Shown here in pieces: positions 6,655-13,774 of a stretch of DNA of 14,669 nucleotides. Source of the DNA: an uncultured bacterium (GTDB taxonomy: Bacteria; Pseudomonadota; Gammaproteobacteria; Burkholderiales; Burkholderiaceae_E). A model generated the notes under the pieces. It did no database searches and had not been told where the DNA came from. It worked only from the letters and a program-made list of their open reading frames with translations. The translations under genes were made by a program, and so were the position numbers. The stretch is taken from the NCBI GenBank assembly GCA_903864485.1, contig CAIPGD010000536.1, positions 1 to 14,669 on the forward strand. The letters run 5' to 3'. Numbering within the stretch: position 1 is the first letter of the stretch; each line of letters begins with the position of its first letter.

Positions 6655-7122
6655 GTGTTCTTGCGCGACTTGATTCCTCATAAAATCAGTAATAGCTGCA
6701 GCCTGGCATTGGCGCTCGGAGTTGCCCTGTGCTCTGGCGCCTGTTCGCCTATGCTGCCCTCGCTGCCATCCCTGCCGTCAGTCCCGAGCCTGGCCGGCCT
6801 GACCGACAGCAGTGTGTTTAAACCCTTCCGGCTCGATATCGCGCAGGGAAACTACCTGACCAACGACACCCTTGAGCGGGTTCGGCCCGGCATGCGACGG
6901 CAGGACGTTCGGTTTGTGTTGGGTAGTCCGCTGTTGCTTGATCCATTCCATCCCAATCGGTGGGACTACATCTTTCGCTTTCAACGCGGAACGGGAGAAT
7001 CCGTCACCCGCCGCGTCACGATTCACTTTGACGGTGACCGGGTCGAACGGATCGACGCTGACGCGCTCCCGGCCCGCGACGAAGCCAATGATCCCGCTCT
7101 GCCGCGCAACCGGCGCAGCTAA
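6655..7122 (+). CDS. bamE: Outer membrane protein assembly factor BamE (OmlA/SmpA lipoprotein)
   Basis: BamE is a small outer-membrane lipoprotein of the beta-barrel assembly (BAM) complex. The folded domain is recognisable: FRLDIAQGNYLTNDTLERVRPGMRRQDVRFVLGSPLLLDPFHPNRWDYIFRFQRG, followed by RVTIHFDGDRVERIDAD. QGN, the G-M-x-x-x-x-V-R-x-x-L-G-x-P-L pattern and RWDYxF are family hallmarks. A hydrophobic signal segment (SLALALGVALCSGAC) precedes the lipidated Cys. The lipobox is weak, SGAC with Ser where Leu is usual, but the context fits. After the Cys comes an unusual LPSLPSLPSVPSLAGL spacer. The start is uncertain: the frame is open from ATG 6619, but that overlaps a predicted -10. I prefer GTG 6655 or TTG 6661, which give a normal signal peptide, with GGTGAG at 6645-6650. 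Divergence from fur and the 27-nt gap to dapB match betaproteobacterial synteny. Confidence 0.88.
   Translation: MFLRDLIPHKISNSCSLALALGVALCSGACSPMLPSLPSLPSVPSLAGLTDSSVFKPFRLDIAQGNYLTNDTLERVRPGMRRQDVRFVLGSPLLLDPFHPNRWDYIFRFQRGTGESVTRRVTIHFDGDRVERIDADALPARDEANDPALPRNRRS
6754..6789 (+). repeat. In-frame 9-bp Leu-Pro-Ser repeat in bamE
   Basis: Four consecutive 9-bp units encode LPS, LPS, LPS and VPS (6754-6762, 6763-6771, 6772-6780, 6781-6789). They form the linker between the lipidated Cys and the BamE fold. The units differ at the third codon position (CTGCCCTCG, CTGCCATCC, CTGCCGTCA), so the array is old or under protein-level selection rather than a fresh duplication. Confidence 0.75.
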
Positions 7123-7149
7123 GTTTTAAAGGGTTGGAGGGCCGCACCC

Positions 7150-7959
7150 ATGATGCACATTGCGATTGCCGGAGCCGCCGGAAGAATGGGTCGAATGCTC
7201 ATTGAAGCGGTTCTGAACGCCCCCGACGCCCAACTGTCCGGCGCCCTCGAGGTCAGTGGGTGCCCCGCGCTCGGTCGAGATGCGGGCGAGTTTATGGGCC
7301 GAGAGACTGGGGTCATGTTGACCGATGCGACTGAGGCCCCAGACCTCGCACTGGCCAATACCAATGTGCTGATTGACTTTACCCGACCGGCGGCAACTCT
7401 CGCGCATCTCGAATACTGTCTGCCGCGTCAGATCGGCATGGTGATTGGTACGACTGGGTTTGATCCTGATCAGCGGGCACAAATTGCCGAGGCGGCCGAA
7501 CAGATCCCGATCGTGTGTGCGCCCAATATGAGCGTTGGCGTGAATGCCACGCTCAAGCTCCTGGAACTGGCCGCAAAAATTCTGTCCGCCGATTACGACA
7601 TTGAAGTGATCGAGGCGCACCATCGACACAAGGTTGATGCCCCATCCGGCACCGCACTCGCGATGGGCGAGGCAATCGCGCGGACCTTGGGGCACGAGTT
7701 GTCAGACGTCGCCCTGTTTGCCCGCGAAGGCATGACCGGGGAGCGCGTCAATGGGACGATCGGCTTTTCAACGATCCGCGGTGGCGACATTGTCGGCGAC
7801 CACACCGTTCTTTTCTGTGGCTCCGGCGAGCGGGTCGAAATCACCCATCGCTCGTCGAGCCGGATGAACTATGCCCTGGGGAGCCTGCGGGCCTGCCGAT
7901 TCTTGATGGGGCACAAATCCGGTTTATTTGATATGCAGGACGTCCTGGGTCTGCGTTGA
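7150..7959 (+). CDS. dapB: 4-hydroxy-tetrahydrodipicolinate reductase
   Basis: 269 residues, standard for DapB, which uses NAD(P)H to reduce 4-hydroxy-tetrahydrodipicolinate in lysine and meso-diaminopimelate synthesis in the cytosol. The nucleotide-binding GAAGRMGR is at 8-15, IDFTRP at 75-80, GTTGF at 100-104, and NMSVGVN at 126-132. The substrate-binding and catalytic EAHHRHKVDAPSGTA is at 155-169, with H157 as the catalytic candidate and K161. C-terminal GTIGFSTIRGGDIVGDHTV and ITHRSSSRMNYALGSLRA complete the fold. GGAGG (7136-7140) lies 9 nt before the ATG at 7150. A second ATG follows directly, giving MM at the N-terminus, but the first has the better spacing. It lies 27 nt after bamE and is probably cotranscribed with it. 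It converges on the B12 ATPase gene with 17 nt between stops and no visible terminator. Confidence 0.97.
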   Translation: MMHIAIAGAAGRMGRMLIEAVLNAPDAQLSGALEVSGCPALGRDAGEFMGRETGVMLTDATEAPDLALANTNVLIDFTRPAATLAHLEYCLPRQIGMVIGTTGFDPDQRAQIAEAAEQIPIVCAPNMSVGVNATLKLLELAAKILSADYDIEVIEAHHRHKVDAPSGTALAMGEAIARTLGHELSDVALFAREGMTGERVNGTIGFSTIRGGDIVGDHTVLFCGSGERVEITHRSSSRMNYALGSLRACRFLMGHKSGLFDMQDVLGLR

Positions 7960-7976
7960 TCTAAACCGGGCGCGGC

Positions 7977-9461
7977 TTAACGTCCGGCCACCAGCGCATG
8001 GCGACCGTCGACTACAACCCGACGCCAGGGTACGGCATAGGCAGCCGCGAGGATCTGCGGCTGCAAGATTCTCTCAACCGGGCCGTGCGCGGCCGATCCG
8101 TCGACCGCAATCACAATCGCATGGGTGCAATGCCCCAAGACCCAGTCCGGATCATGCGCCGTGATCACGACGAGTCGCCCCTGCCCGGCCTCAGCAGCAA
8201 AGGCATCGGCCAGTCGCAAACGCTCTCTCGGGTCTTGATGGGCCAGTGGCTCGTCAAGCAGTAGGGCATCCGCATCACTCGCGAGCGCGAATGCCACCCA
8301 GGCGCGCTGTCGTTCACCACTTGAGAGGGTGGACCAACGCCGATCGGCAAATTCAGCAAGCCCCATAGCCAGAAGCGCGGCATCCACCCGTGCCCCGAGT
8401 GATCCAATGCGCGCGACCCGGGACCGTACCGTTTCATCGAACGGCTCAGGCACCACAGTGGGCAAGAACGCACAATGTTTGGCCCAAGCCTGCGCATTGA
8501 GCTTGGTCGAGCCAACCCCGGACCATTCGAGCATGCCAGTGACCGGTGCATGAAGACCCGCCAAGGTCCGGAGCAAGGTCGTCTTGCCGGCTCCATTGGC
8601 ACCCAGAACGCCCCAGCGCTCGCCGGCACTGAGCGTAAGGTCAACTGGAAGCAGGCGGCGCGAACCGGCCGCTGCGACCAAGCCGCGGGCCATCACGATC
8701 GGCGTTCCAGGCAGGTACCAGCGCCCCGCTCTTGATTCACGCGGCAGGCCATGCGTGTCCACATCCCGGGGCGCAATCAAGGTTCCCGTTGCAGCCCCTT
8801 GAAGCATTGGCTGTCCGGGCGTCGAGTCGGACCGCGGCTGGATAGCCACAGTGCCCGAGCGCTGAACGTTTGCGCCGGGCGGTGGTGGCTCAGCGGGCCG
8901 GGCTCTCGGCATGACCCCAGCCAGGTGCCCGGAATCAATCCGGTGCATCGCGCGAACAGCATGTAAGAACGCCTCAATATCGTCGGGCGTCGCCGACGGG
9001 CCCGGTGGGCGCAGACCACCGGCCATGGCACCACCAGGCAACACAACGCCGCCTGCAGTCCCTTCGCCAGGCCGCTCCGGGACGACGCCCCGCCAACCTG
9101 GGGCCGGCTGTGAGCGGACGGTCTGAGAACTCGAAGGCTGCGCACCTCCTAACTGCAAACCTGCCCCCTGCTGCGACGGGGGCTGAGATGTGGGCCGCGC
9201 CGCGGCCGCGCGGGGTCGTGCATAAGTCGGCTCTTCCAGAGCACCAGGCCCCGGTGTGCGGGTGGCCCCGTCGCGCGGGCCGAACGCCTCCATTGGATCC
9301 CAGTCTTGATTCAAGAGCGGTTTTGGCTCAGCAGAGGTTGCCGAAGATCCTGCTGAAGACGCAGGCTCAGGTGCTGATTCGGCACCACCCCGCCCCCCCC
9401 GGTCGTCGCCTTGAGCGCCATCGCTGTCTTTCTGACGATCACGACTAAATGGCCAGATCAT
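7977..9461 (-). CDS. btuD: Cobalamin ABC transporter ATP-binding protein BtuD with a large N-terminal extension
   Basis: 494 residues, about twice a normal BtuD. Residues about 254-494 are an ABC ATPase that would power cobalamin import with BtuC at the inner membrane: Walker A GANGAGKTT (287-295), signature LSSGERQR (379-386), Walker B ALLLDEP (399-405), D-loop AHQD (407-410) and H436 in ITAHD. The Q-loop is odd: the segment reads AFLPTVVPEPFDETV, with T335 where related importers have Gln (LPQ). Residues 1-250 are Gly/Pro/Ala/Ser-rich with no recognised domain, apart from a short helix-like patch TPDDIEAFLHAVRAMHRID (158-176). The start at 9461 is well supported: its ATG overlaps the btuC TGA as ATGA, implying translational coupling, so the extension is probably translated. 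It is the last gene of the riboswitch-led operon. B12 specificity is inferred from the riboswitch and from BtuF. By domain alone it could be any FecE/HmuV-type importer ATPase. Confidence 0.88.
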   Translation of the reverse strand: MIWPFSRDRQKDSDGAQGDDRGGRGGAESAPEPASSAGSSATSAEPKPLLNQDWDPMEAFGPRDGATRTPGPGALEEPTYARPRAAAARPTSQPPSQQGAGLQLGGAQPSSSQTVRSQPAPGWRGVVPERPGEGTAGGVVLPGGAMAGGLRPPGPSATPDDIEAFLHAVRAMHRIDSGHLAGVMPRARPAEPPPPGANVQRSGTVAIQPRSDSTPGQPMLQGAATGTLIAPRDVDTHGLPRESRAGRWYLPGTPIVMARGLVAAAGSRRLLPVDLTLSAGERWGVLGANGAGKTTLLRTLAGLHAPVTGMLEWSGVGSTKLNAQAWAKHCAFLPTVVPEPFDETVRSRVARIGSLGARVDAALLAMGLAEFADRRWSTLSSGERQRAWVAFALASDADALLLDEPLAHQDPRERLRLADAFAAEAGQGRLVVITAHDPDWVLGHCTHAIVIAVDGSAAHGPVERILQPQILAAAYAVPWRRVVVDGRHALVAGR

Positions 9462-10399
9462 CGAGACCCCCGAATCAGTTGGTGCAACAGAACGGGAACC
9501 CCGATCAGCGCGGTAAACACTCCGACAGGCAACAATTGCGGCGCGGCCAATGTGCGCGCGCAGGCATCTGCCAGCATGACCACCGAAGCCCCAAGCGCGG
9601 CTGCCCCCGGGAGGGCAATCCGTGCATCAGCACCGAACAGACGGCGCGCAATATGGGGGGCGGCGAAACCGACGAAACCAATGGCACCGACATTCGCCAC
9701 CGCAATGGCGGTCGCAAATGCGGCAAGTGCCACAGTCCGCATTCGCGCAGCTGAGGCATCCACGCCAAGATCTCGCGCAATCGCATCGCCCCAGGCAATT
9801 GCATCAATCGCCCTCGCATCCAGGCAGGCCCAAAGTAAGGCAAGCAGGGCAGCGACCAGAAGTCCCACCAAACGCCACCCCTCAACCCCACCGAGATCGC
9901 CCAAAAGCCAAAAGATCATGCCGCGCAGCTCTGAATCATCGGCCATCGCGAGCACCACATTGGTCGCGGCACCAAACAAGGCCCCCGCTGCAACCCCAAC
10001 CAACACCACGCGTTGCTCATCGAACCCCCGCCGAGCCCCCGCAAACGCGGCCACCAACAAAATGGCAACCAGTGCGCCGCCGAATGCCGCCAGCTCAACA
10101 CCCGGCGCCGGGATTTTGAACGCCATTGCCAAGACGGCTGCAAGGCCAGCGCCGCCTGCAGTTCCGAGCAAATAAGGATCCGCCAGTGGATTGCGTAACA
10201 CCGACTGCATGCCCGCCCCTGATAAGGCCAGCAGCGTTCCGACTGCAGCCCCGGTCGCTACGCGGGGTACGCGAATCTCCCACCAAAGCGTCCACGCATC
10301 GGGGCCGAGGGTATGGAGCAGCCCAGTGCTGCCAACCCAGGTCGAACCCGCAAAGGCGGCCAGCACAATGACCAGCGCCAGAATGATTCGCCACACCAT
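9458..10399 (-). CDS. btuC: Cobalamin ABC transporter permease BtuC (FecCD family)
   Basis: 313 residues of strongly hydrophobic protein with the roughly ten membrane segments expected of a FecCD/BtuC permease. It forms the inner-membrane channel for cobalamin. Family signatures are present: EIRVPRV (41-47), LSGAGMQSVLRNPLADPYLLGTAGGAGL (59-86), FWLLGDLGG (163-171), ANVGAIGFVGFAAPHIARRL (235-254, including the cytoplasmic coupling region that contacts the ATPase) and PVGVFTALIGVPVLLHQL (291-308). The ATG at 10399 overlaps the btuF stop by one base (TGATG), and its own stop overlaps the next gene as ATGA, so btuF, btuC and btuD are tightly coupled. Sequence alone cannot separate B12 from heme or siderophore specificity. 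The upstream cobalamin riboswitch and BtuF-like neighbour favour B12. Confidence 0.93.
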   Translation of the reverse strand: MVWRIILALVIVLAAFAGSTWVGSTGLLHTLGPDAWTLWWEIRVPRVATGAAVGTLLALSGAGMQSVLRNPLADPYLLGTAGGAGLAAVLAMAFKIPAPGVELAAFGGALVAILLVAAFAGARRGFDEQRVVLVGVAAGALFGAATNVVLAMADDSELRGMIFWLLGDLGGVEGWRLVGLLVAALLALLWACLDARAIDAIAWGDAIARDLGVDASAARMRTVALAAFATAIAVANVGAIGFVGFAAPHIARRLFGADARIALPGAAALGASVVMLADACARTLAAPQLLPVGVFTALIGVPVLLHQLIRGSR

Positions 10400-11334
10400 C
10401 AGCGCGCCCCCTCCGGCGAGTGGCCTGCGGTGTTGCGAGCCACGTTGCGAATGGCGTCACACAGCCGTTCAACGCCATCCAGCACCCTCGGCGTCGGGCG
10501 CTGCAACAATTCTGGGGCAATCGCAACCACAACCGGCGCGGGAGCGATCCAGCGATTTCGCCACCGCTCAAGCGACTCACCCCCCGGCGCATCAGCCGTC
10601 GAGCCATCCCCTAAGACAACAAGCTGCGGCCTCGCTGCCCGCACGGCCTCAGGATCGACTTGGCGGGCCGCTAACGCCTCATGTCCAAAGACATTCTGAC
10701 CACCGCAAAATCGGATGGCGTCACCAATCAGATCGCGGTTGGAGACCGTGATCAGCGGTCTGGCCCAGACCTGATAAAACACCCGGACCTTAGGCCCCTG
10801 CGCGACCCCTGTACGCAGGGCACCCATGCGATGCGCAAAGTGGTCCGCTTCGAGGCTAGCCGCTTCAGGCTCACCGACTAGACGCCCCAGTTGCCGCAGG
10901 GCTTGCGGGATCGCATCAAGTCGAGCTGGCTCAGAGACCCATACCGGCGCGACCCGGGCAATCGATTCGCGTTGTTCCGCGCGCAAGCCCGCCCCCCAGA
11001 TCAGAACGAGGTCGGGCGCAGCACCCTTTAGCGCCTCAAGGTCAGTGCGCGGCCATGCTGAGACACGGGGCAGCTGAGTCGCAGCCGCCGGAAAATCACT
11101 GGCCGGGTCGACAGCGACGACCCGAGAGCCTGCTCCCGCCGCGAACAACAGTTCGGTAGTGTGCGGCGCCAGAGAGACGATCCGCTCTGGCCTTGCAACA
11201 AGCTTCAGCGACTGACCGTGGTCATCCACCGGAGCGGAATCCGACCGCGTCGCGGCCATCAGAACGGTAGACGCCCCCCCAACCACCAACATTGTCAGGG
11301 CTTGGATCAGCAGGGATGTGAACGCAACGGTCAT
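10399..11334 (-). CDS. btuF: Periplasmic vitamin B12-binding protein BtuF
   Basis: 311 residues. It captures cobalamin in the periplasm and delivers it to BtuCD. A hydrophobic N-terminal segment (about 4-27, ending TVLMAATRS) looks like a Sec signal peptide. The mature protein is a class III helical-backbone binding protein: RIVSLAPHTTELLFAAGAGSRVVAVDPASDFP (51-82), VSAWPRTDLEALKGAAPDLVLIW (91-113), FCGGQNVF (209-216) and a C-terminal QRPTPRVLDGVERLCDAIR. C210 and C292 align with the two cysteines I recall forming the disulfide in E. coli BtuF (EVCGGENIF and QLCNAL). This argues for BtuF over a siderophore-binding relative. The ATG at 11334 has no strong Shine-Dalgarno site. The gene begins 48 nt after the receptor gene stop and overlaps btuC by 1 nt. 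Confidence 0.92.
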   Translation of the reverse strand: MTVAFTSLLIQALTMLVVGGASTVLMAATRSDSAPVDDHGQSLKLVARPERIVSLAPHTTELLFAAGAGSRVVAVDPASDFPAAATQLPRVSAWPRTDLEALKGAAPDLVLIWGAGLRAEQRESIARVAPVWVSEPARLDAIPQALRQLGRLVGEPEAASLEADHFAHRMGALRTGVAQGPKVRVFYQVWARPLITVSNRDLIGDAIRFCGGQNVFGHEALAARQVDPEAVRAARPQLVVLGDGSTADAPGGESLERWRNRWIAPAPVVVAIAPELLQRPTPRVLDGVERLCDAIRNVARNTAGHSPEGAR

Positions 11335-11382
11335 GCTGCGGATGTTACCGCGATGCGACCGCAGCCAAGTCCTGTCGAAGCC

Positions 11383-13425
11383 TCAGAAGCCGCGCTCTAG
11401 CGAGAACATCACCGTCCGTCCGCTTTGTGGGTAGACCGAGGGCGACGCCGGGAATCCGCCGAGAATTCCATAATCAAAGTAACGTCGGTCTAGCAGATTG
11501 CCGATCTTGAGTGCCGCCAGCCATTGGCCCATGCGCTGGGATGCTTTGATATCAACCAGTGTGTAGGACGGCATGGACTCAAATTCGTTGGCCTGATCAT
11601 TGTCAAAACGCTGGCGGCCCGTGTGTCGGGCGGCCAATGAAAGTCGAGTACCTTCCGCGGGCGTCCAGACCGCCGACACCTTGAGAGCCAACCGAGGCAC
11701 CAACGGCACTTCGCGACCGCTTACGGGAACGCCCCCCACCTCGCCGCCCCGAAAACGCGCGTCGAGTCTCGTGACCCCGGCGCTGAGGTCAAGTTGGGCC
11801 TTGGGCTGGAAACTTCCCTCTAACTCGAGACCGGCACGTTGCGTGGGCGGCAGATTGACGTTGCTAAACGCCGGCGCGTAGTAATGAATTTCATGATTAA
11901 GGTCATTGCGAAACACGCTCAATCTCACACCCGCCCCCGCCTTGCGCCACTGGACCCCAATCTCCCGATCAGTCGACGTTTGGGGTACCAATAAGCGGGC
12001 CGTCGGCAGTTGCTGTGGATCGCTTGGAAAAAAGTACGTCAGCTCATCCACCGTGGCGATTCGAAAACTACGGCCGCCCCGTGCATACACATCAAACCCT
12101 GCCCCAAGCGGCTGGCGCACCCCAAGGCTTGAAGCGGTCACCCAATGTGCGCCCGCCACCGACAACGAGGGCGTGAGTTGATCCCTGATTTCGTCGTCAA
12201 CCCGCTGCCTACGCAGTCCTGCCGTCAACGAAAGTCCTTGGGCCAAGGCCGCTCGATGTTGCAGATAGAGCCCCTGGGACTGTTGCGTGGCCGAGGTCTG
12301 AACCCAAGGGCTGTCGAGCATTTCTGCAGAATTTGCCCCACGGGTGGCATAGCGCCACGACTCGGTGTCGAGCCCAAATACGGTCTCATGCTGGATGCCT
12401 CTGGCAGACCAAGTACCGCGCAACCGAGGCGTGAACGAAAGCGTTCGCCGATCACGCACCGAGTAGTAATCAAACTGGCGATAGTCCGATACAACCCGGC
12501 CCTCGCGATGCGCGAGTTCGGCCTCAAATTCAAGCGACGACGTCCGCCACGCACCGGCGAGCGCGAGCCGGTAGTCTTCGCGCTGGGCATGGTCCTTGGG
12601 CGTCGAGGTACCTCTTGGATCCGACTTGAATTGGTCGAGGCTCCTCGCACCCGGCAGGCCGAGTTGTTGCGACTCGGCCCCGAGGCGCAGCGCAAGAAAA
12701 CCTCGGTCAAACAACGTGCGTAGTTCGCCGCCCACATTGCGCTGGCGCAATGCATTGTTCTCCCGCCAGTTGGCGGTATCGAGGGCGCTCGCATCGACTT
12801 GGAACCGCACTTGCCCGTCACTGGCCCCGGTCGATGCACGCAGCTCTCGGGTATCCAGGGATCCGACAACCAGCGCTGCGCTGCTTTTTGAAGCGTCTGA
12901 CGGGGCCTGGTTACTGGTGTTCGCGCTCGCCCGCGTGATGATCTGAATCGTGCCGCCGGTGGCCCCGCCACCGTACAAGACCGAGCCCGATCCACGCAAA
13001 ATCTCGATTCGCTCAATGCTGGCCAGGGGAATGGCGCTCAGGCGGGTACTCGCCAACTCATTTTCGTTCAGGCGGCGGCCGTCCAACAGAATCAGGGTGT
13101 TTTGGTCACCCGTGATCCCGAAACCTCGAAGATCGATCTGACGGTCTGGCGATCCGGCATTGTCGCGCACTTGAATACCGACCTGCTGGCCCAAAAGTTC
13201 GGGCAGGTTAGACGCGGTTGACGCCGCGATCTGCTCGCGATCAATCACCGTCATGCCGATCGGTGCGTCAGATAAAGGGGTTGCAAATCGTGATGCGGTC
13301 ACCACCACGGACGGCAAGGGAGCCACCTGGGCAAACGTAGTCGATGAAGCAACGGCAATCGCAATCGCAATCGCATACGCAATAGCAGCGGCCGGGAACG
13401 GACGGATTTGTTTAAAAAAAAGCAT
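11383..13425 (-). CDS. btuB: TonB-dependent outer-membrane cobalamin receptor, BtuB-like
   Basis: 680 residues from the ATG at 13425. It is a 22-strand type receptor that takes up cobalamin across the outer membrane using TonB energy. The signal peptide is about 1-32 (Ile/Ala core, cleavage near TTFA-QV). A TonB-box-like SVVVTASR is at 39-46. The plug domain is about 50-165, with DAPIGMTVIDREQI, LPELLGQQVGIQVRD, DLRGFGITGDQNTLILLDGRRLNE and IERIEILRGSGSVLYGGGATGGTIQIITR. The rest is a beta-barrel ending GRTVMFSLERGF with the C-terminal Phe needed for BAM recognition. The frame is open to ATG 13476, but that start adds 17 non-signal-like residues, whereas 13425 has GGGG 7 nt upstream. It lies directly behind the cobalamin riboswitch and ahead of btuF-btuC-btuD. 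An eight-T run occupies codons 2-4. The barrel sequence is diverged, so B12 specificity rests mainly on context. Confidence 0.92.
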   Translation of the reverse strand: MLFFKQIRPFPAAAIAYAIAIAIAVASSTTFAQVAPLPSVVVTASRFATPLSDAPIGMTVIDREQIAASTASNLPELLGQQVGIQVRDNAGSPDRQIDLRGFGITGDQNTLILLDGRRLNENELASTRLSAIPLASIERIEILRGSGSVLYGGGATGGTIQIITRASANTSNQAPSDASKSSAALVVGSLDTRELRASTGASDGQVRFQVDASALDTANWRENNALRQRNVGGELRTLFDRGFLALRLGAESQQLGLPGARSLDQFKSDPRGTSTPKDHAQREDYRLALAGAWRTSSLEFEAELAHREGRVVSDYRQFDYYSVRDRRTLSFTPRLRGTWSARGIQHETVFGLDTESWRYATRGANSAEMLDSPWVQTSATQQSQGLYLQHRAALAQGLSLTAGLRRQRVDDEIRDQLTPSLSVAGAHWVTASSLGVRQPLGAGFDVYARGGRSFRIATVDELTYFFPSDPQQLPTARLLVPQTSTDREIGVQWRKAGAGVRLSVFRNDLNHEIHYYAPAFSNVNLPPTQRAGLELEGSFQPKAQLDLSAGVTRLDARFRGGEVGGVPVSGREVPLVPRLALKVSAVWTPAEGTRLSLAARHTGRQRFDNDQANEFESMPSYTLVDIKASQRMGQWLAALKIGNLLDRRYFDYGILGGFPASPSVYPQSGRTVMFSLERGF
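13355..13384 (-). repeat. Hexanucleotide repeat in the btuB signal-peptide core
   Basis: On the plus strand GCAATC occurs three times in a row (13355-13372), followed by the imperfect copies GCATAC and GCAATA (to 13384). On the coding strand it writes the alternating Ala/Ile/Tyr core of the BtuB-like signal peptide. Unit changes would alter core length by two residues without a frameshift. Confidence 0.75.
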
Positions 13426-13501
13426 GAATAAACCCCATGCGCCGACCGCCTCAGAGGCAGGCCAGCGCCCGGTCATCGTCGCCCACCGCGACCAGACCCG
13501 T

Positions 13502-13538
13502 TGAAAACAAGACGAGCTCCAGATTTGATCTGGGACTC
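13502..13538 (-). terminator. Intrinsic-terminator-like hairpin downstream of the cobalamin riboswitch
   Basis: On the minus strand GAGTCCCAGAT - CAA - ATCTGGAGCTC (13538-13514) folds into an 11-position stem with one C-A mismatch and one G-U pair; the inner six pairs are perfect. It is followed directly by GTCTTGTTTTC, seven T in eleven. It lies 9 nt beyond the P1 stem of the riboswitch and about 75 nt before the btuB ATG. This placement fits a transcription-terminating expression platform. A competing GGGA/TCCC pairing (13543-13532) overlaps its 5' arm. Confidence 0.6.
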
Positions 13539-13546
13539 ATCCCACC

Positions 13547-13765
13547 CTCTCGGCCGGTCTCCGGGCTGCAGGTTTCACCGAATCCCCTTCCCAGATTCGT
13601 CACGATCCAGTGGGAGATTGACTCGGTTCATGCCACTTGGGCATACCTGCTTACCGTTGCGGGGGCAGCACAGGTTGGGCAAGCCGACCCTCTAAATCGA
13701 GGAGCGATTACATCCTGTTTCCCGTTTAACCCCACCCGCCGGACGGCTGGTGAGGCACCGAAAGC
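13547..13765 (-). ncRNA. Cobalamin (adenosylcobalamin) riboswitch
   Basis: Minus-strand leader of the btuB operon with the canonical conserved boxes in order: CGGTGCC at the 5' side (13760-13754), TTAAACGGGAAACAGG, GCTGCCCCCGCAACGGTAA, the CACTGG and GGGAAGG segments, GGTGAAACCTGC, and the B12 box CAGCCCGGAGACCGGCC (13569-13553). A closing P1 stem can be drawn between CTTTCGG (13764-13758) and CCGAGAG (13553-13547), 7 bp including one G-U. Cobalamin binding to this aptamer class normally represses downstream transport genes, matching the btuB-btuF-btuC-btuD order here. A terminator-like hairpin follows. The aptamer begins only about 10 nt after the stop of the preceding thiol-transporter gene, so its promoter must lie inside that gene (TTGACG at 13795-13790 is a possible -35, with no good -10) or the leader is produced by read-through. 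Confidence 0.95.
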
Positions 13766-13774
13766 GCCTTCAGA

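Noticed and set aside
6565..6681. 39-residue N-terminal extension of Fur
   Set aside because: Fur proteins start near the MxxxxELKNxGLKAT motif, matched at 6564. The upstream residues look random and overlap the bamE promoter region.
7960..7976. Terminator between dapB and btuD
   Set aside because: Only CCGG-type short complementarities are visible, with no T-tract on either strand.
9411..10175. Long open frame on the plus strand (254 codons) opposite btuC
   Set aside because: Its product is Ala/Ser/Thr/Pro-rich with no recognisable domain. It lies antisense to a permease with clear FecCD motifs, and such shadows are expected in GC-rich DNA.
13426..13476. Upstream ATG adding 17 residues to the BtuB-like receptor
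   Set aside because: The extension is not signal-like, and 13425 has its own GGGG ribosome-binding site at proper spacing and starts a standard signal peptide.
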